This document shows, piece after piece, positions 62,641 to 64,000 of a stretch of 64,000 nucleotides of DNA (the first letter of the stretch is position 1; the number at the start of each line of letters is the position of its first letter). The DNA is from Crenothrix sp043729335 (lineage in GTDB: Bacteria > Pseudomonadota > Gammaproteobacteria > Methylococcales > Methylomonadaceae). The stretch covers positions 1 to 64,000 of the forward strand of contig NZ_JAYTLQ010000019.1 in assembly GCF_043729335.1 (NCBI RefSeq), given 5' to 3'. The notes beneath the pieces were generated by a model. The model was not told the DNA's origin. It searched no databases and saw only the letters and a program-made list of their open reading frames with translations. The position numbers and the translations under genes are program-made.

Positions 62641-62834
62641 GGCTACCAACTTAACGCGGGACACCCAACAAGACGTAGCGTGGACAGGCTGTTTTGCCCA
62701 CCAGCTATATCACGGTAATATCCCGCATACCCAAAGGGCATAAAGGGGCTTGCCCACCCGACAACTTACACCCCTCGACAAACTCTGGTGGCATGGTTAA
62801 TACTTATTGAATGTGCCGTCTTAGATGGGTAGTC
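62641..62834. mobile_element. MITE-like element, family A (copy 3, longer and diverged)
   Basis: Left end 62641-62663 (GGCTACCAACTTAACG + CGGGACA) and right end 62812-62834 (TGTGCCGTCTTAGATG + GGTAGTC) pair at about 16 of 23 positions. The 194-bp element has a different interior, with only a weak CCTCGACAAACTC trace of the core. It fills most of the 309-bp gap before ispG. Confidence 0.65.
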
Positions 62835-62942
62835 AATCTACATATGTTTAAATCTGTCAAAGCCGTCTTCAATTTAATTACAAACAACGTGCTGCTGCGT
62901 ATATAATTAACATATCCCCAACGTGCCCAAAAAATAAAAAGT

Positions 62943-64000
62943 ATGTCAATGAGTCTTAGAAAAATCACCCATCCCGTTATGATCGGTAATGTAAAAGTTG
63001 GCGGTGGTGCGCCTATTGTGGTGCAGTCAATGACTAACACCGATACCGTTAATATCACTGCAACGGTTAATCAAATTATTGAATTATCCACGGCGGGTTC
63101 TGAAATCGTCCGTATTACGGTTAATTCCGAAGAGGCTGCTAAAGCCGTGGCCGAGATTCGTAATCAACTGGATAAAAAAGGCTACGATGTGCCTATCGTG
63201 GGTGACTTCCATTTTAACGGCCATAAGTTGCTGGAAAAATATCCCGATTGCGCAGCAGCATTAGATAAATACCGCATTAATCCGGGTAATGTCGGTCGTG
63301 GTAAAAGCCGCGATCCACAATTTCAGCAAATGGTTGAATTCGCTTGCAGGTATGATAAGCCGGTGCGTATTGGCGTTAATGGCGGCAGTTTGGATCAGGC
63401 AGTATTTACCCGTTTACTCGATGAAAACCGTGCTTTAGCTAATCCGGAACCTTTACCGGCAGTAACGCGCAAAGCCATTGTTTTGTCGGCACTGGAAAGC
63501 GCGGCCAAAGCGGAAGAAATCGGTCTGTCTAAAAATAAAATCATACTGTCTTGTAAAATCAGCAATGTGCAGGAGTTGATTAGTATTTATCAGGATTTAT
63601 CTGCTCGCTGCGATTATGCGCTGCATTTGGGTTTGACTGAAGCAGGCATGGGATCCAAAGGTATTGTGTCTTCATCGGCCGCGTTATCGGTATTGATGCA
63701 GCAAGGTATCGGCGACACCATCCGTATTTCTTTAACCCCAGAGCCTGGCGCATCACGTACCCAGGAAGTGATTGTAGGACAGGAAATATTGCAGACCATG
63801 GGTTTTCGTTCGTTTACCCCGATGGTGATTTCATGTCCTGGCTGTGGTCGTACCACCAGCGATTATTTCCAAAAGCTGGCGATGGATATTCAAAGCTATC
63901 TGCGCGACCAAATGCCAATCTGGCGCACGCAATATCCGGGTGTAGAAACCATGGAAGTGGCGGTAATGGGTTGTGTGGTCAATGGTCCTGGTGAGAGTAA
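62943..64000 (+). CDS. ispG: 4-hydroxy-3-methylbut-2-enyl diphosphate synthase IspG, truncated at the window edge
   Basis: Penultimate enzyme of the MEP pathway (also GcpE). The reading frame is open from ATG 62943 to the end of the window, about 352 codons, and lacks only its C-terminus. VGDFHFNGHKLL, NPGNVGRGKS, GVNGGSLD and TPEPGASRTQEV are typical; the [4Fe-4S] cysteines lie in SCPGCGRT and VMGCVVNGPGES. It belongs to the short bacterial form. With dxs upstream it supports isoprenoid supply. Confidence 0.96.
   Translation, partial: MSMSLRKITHPVMIGNVKVGGGAPIVVQSMTNTDTVNITATVNQIIELSTAGSEIVRITVNSEEAAKAVAEIRNQLDKKGYDVPIVGDFHFNGHKLLEKYPDCAAALDKYRINPGNVGRGKSRDPQFQQMVEFACRYDKPVRIGVNGGSLDQAVFTRLLDENRALANPEPLPAVTRKAIVLSALESAAKAEEIGLSKNKIILSCKISNVQELISIYQDLSARCDYALHLGLTEAGMGSKGIVSSSAALSVLMQQGIGDTIRISLTPEPGASRTQEVIVGQEILQTMGFRSFTPMVISCPGCGRTTSDYFQKLAMDIQSYLRDQMPIWRTQYPGVETMEVAVMGCVVNGPGES

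Overview
The window reads as one contiguous stretch of chromosome from a gammaproteobacterial methanotroph or close relative (order Methylococcales). This is inferred from gene content: a formaldehyde-activating-enzyme paralogue, a hopanoid locus that makes squalene with a single synthase and ends in C35 aminohopanoid genes, a candidate MoxY/MxaY-type kinase with its regulator, CopC/CopD, and moderate-to-low GC. No pmo, mmo or mxa genes are present, so methanotrophy itself is not shown. There is no rRNA, tRNA, phage, CRISPR array or full IS element.

Layout. 1-422 holds dispersed and tandem repeats. 423-8818 is housekeeping: rsgA, an M48 protease, orn, an unusual fused fluoride channel (crcB), a DUF2238 membrane protein, serS and secA. 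9121-14794 has kup, a histidine kinase/response regulator pair and phosphoglucomutase. 14867-20152 is rich in envelope and secreted proteins: an L,D-transpeptidase next to an OprI/Lpp-like lipoprotein, a lipoprotein with three internal repeats, a small secreted helical protein, a VIT-family transporter, and a secreted protein with 26 Asp-rich thrombospondin-3-like loops. 20251-25266 holds argH, hemF, rhlE and moaA. 25580-28258 looks like one surface operon: a sigma-54 promoter, a PEP-CTERM-like protein, then a DNRLRE/collagen-like/Lcl adhesin and a terminator. 28345-37098 holds a DksA-like protein, an FAD oxidoreductase, the Fae paralogue, a di-haem peroxidase, ppx with an unknown partner, and a YadGH-type ABC exporter. 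37398-41723 is the rnr-rlmB-ccmA-ccmB operon. 41796-48691 mixes secreted unknowns, a DUF1615 protein, slyD, a leaderless L,D-transpeptidase overlapping truA, a DUF2231 protein and apt.

48713-60990 is the most coherent block, a hopanoid locus. Leftward run hpnH, an MlaC/HpnM-like protein and an MlaA-like lipoprotein. Rightward run squalene synthase, squalene-hopene cyclase, hpnG, hpnO, copC, copD and dxs, with gloB after. Precursor supply (dxs here, ispG at the right edge), squalene formation, cyclization, side-chain building and possible lipid trafficking thus sit together. The window ends with an orphan GacA/UvrY-type regulator and a truncated ispG.

Intergenic DNA carries at least two MITE-like families with terminal inverted repeats (three copies of one, one of another), a shared TTCGACAAGCTC hairpin core, and a second family of GTAGAGACGC-type hairpins. 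All calls rest on reading the sequence and remembered family features; no database search was run.
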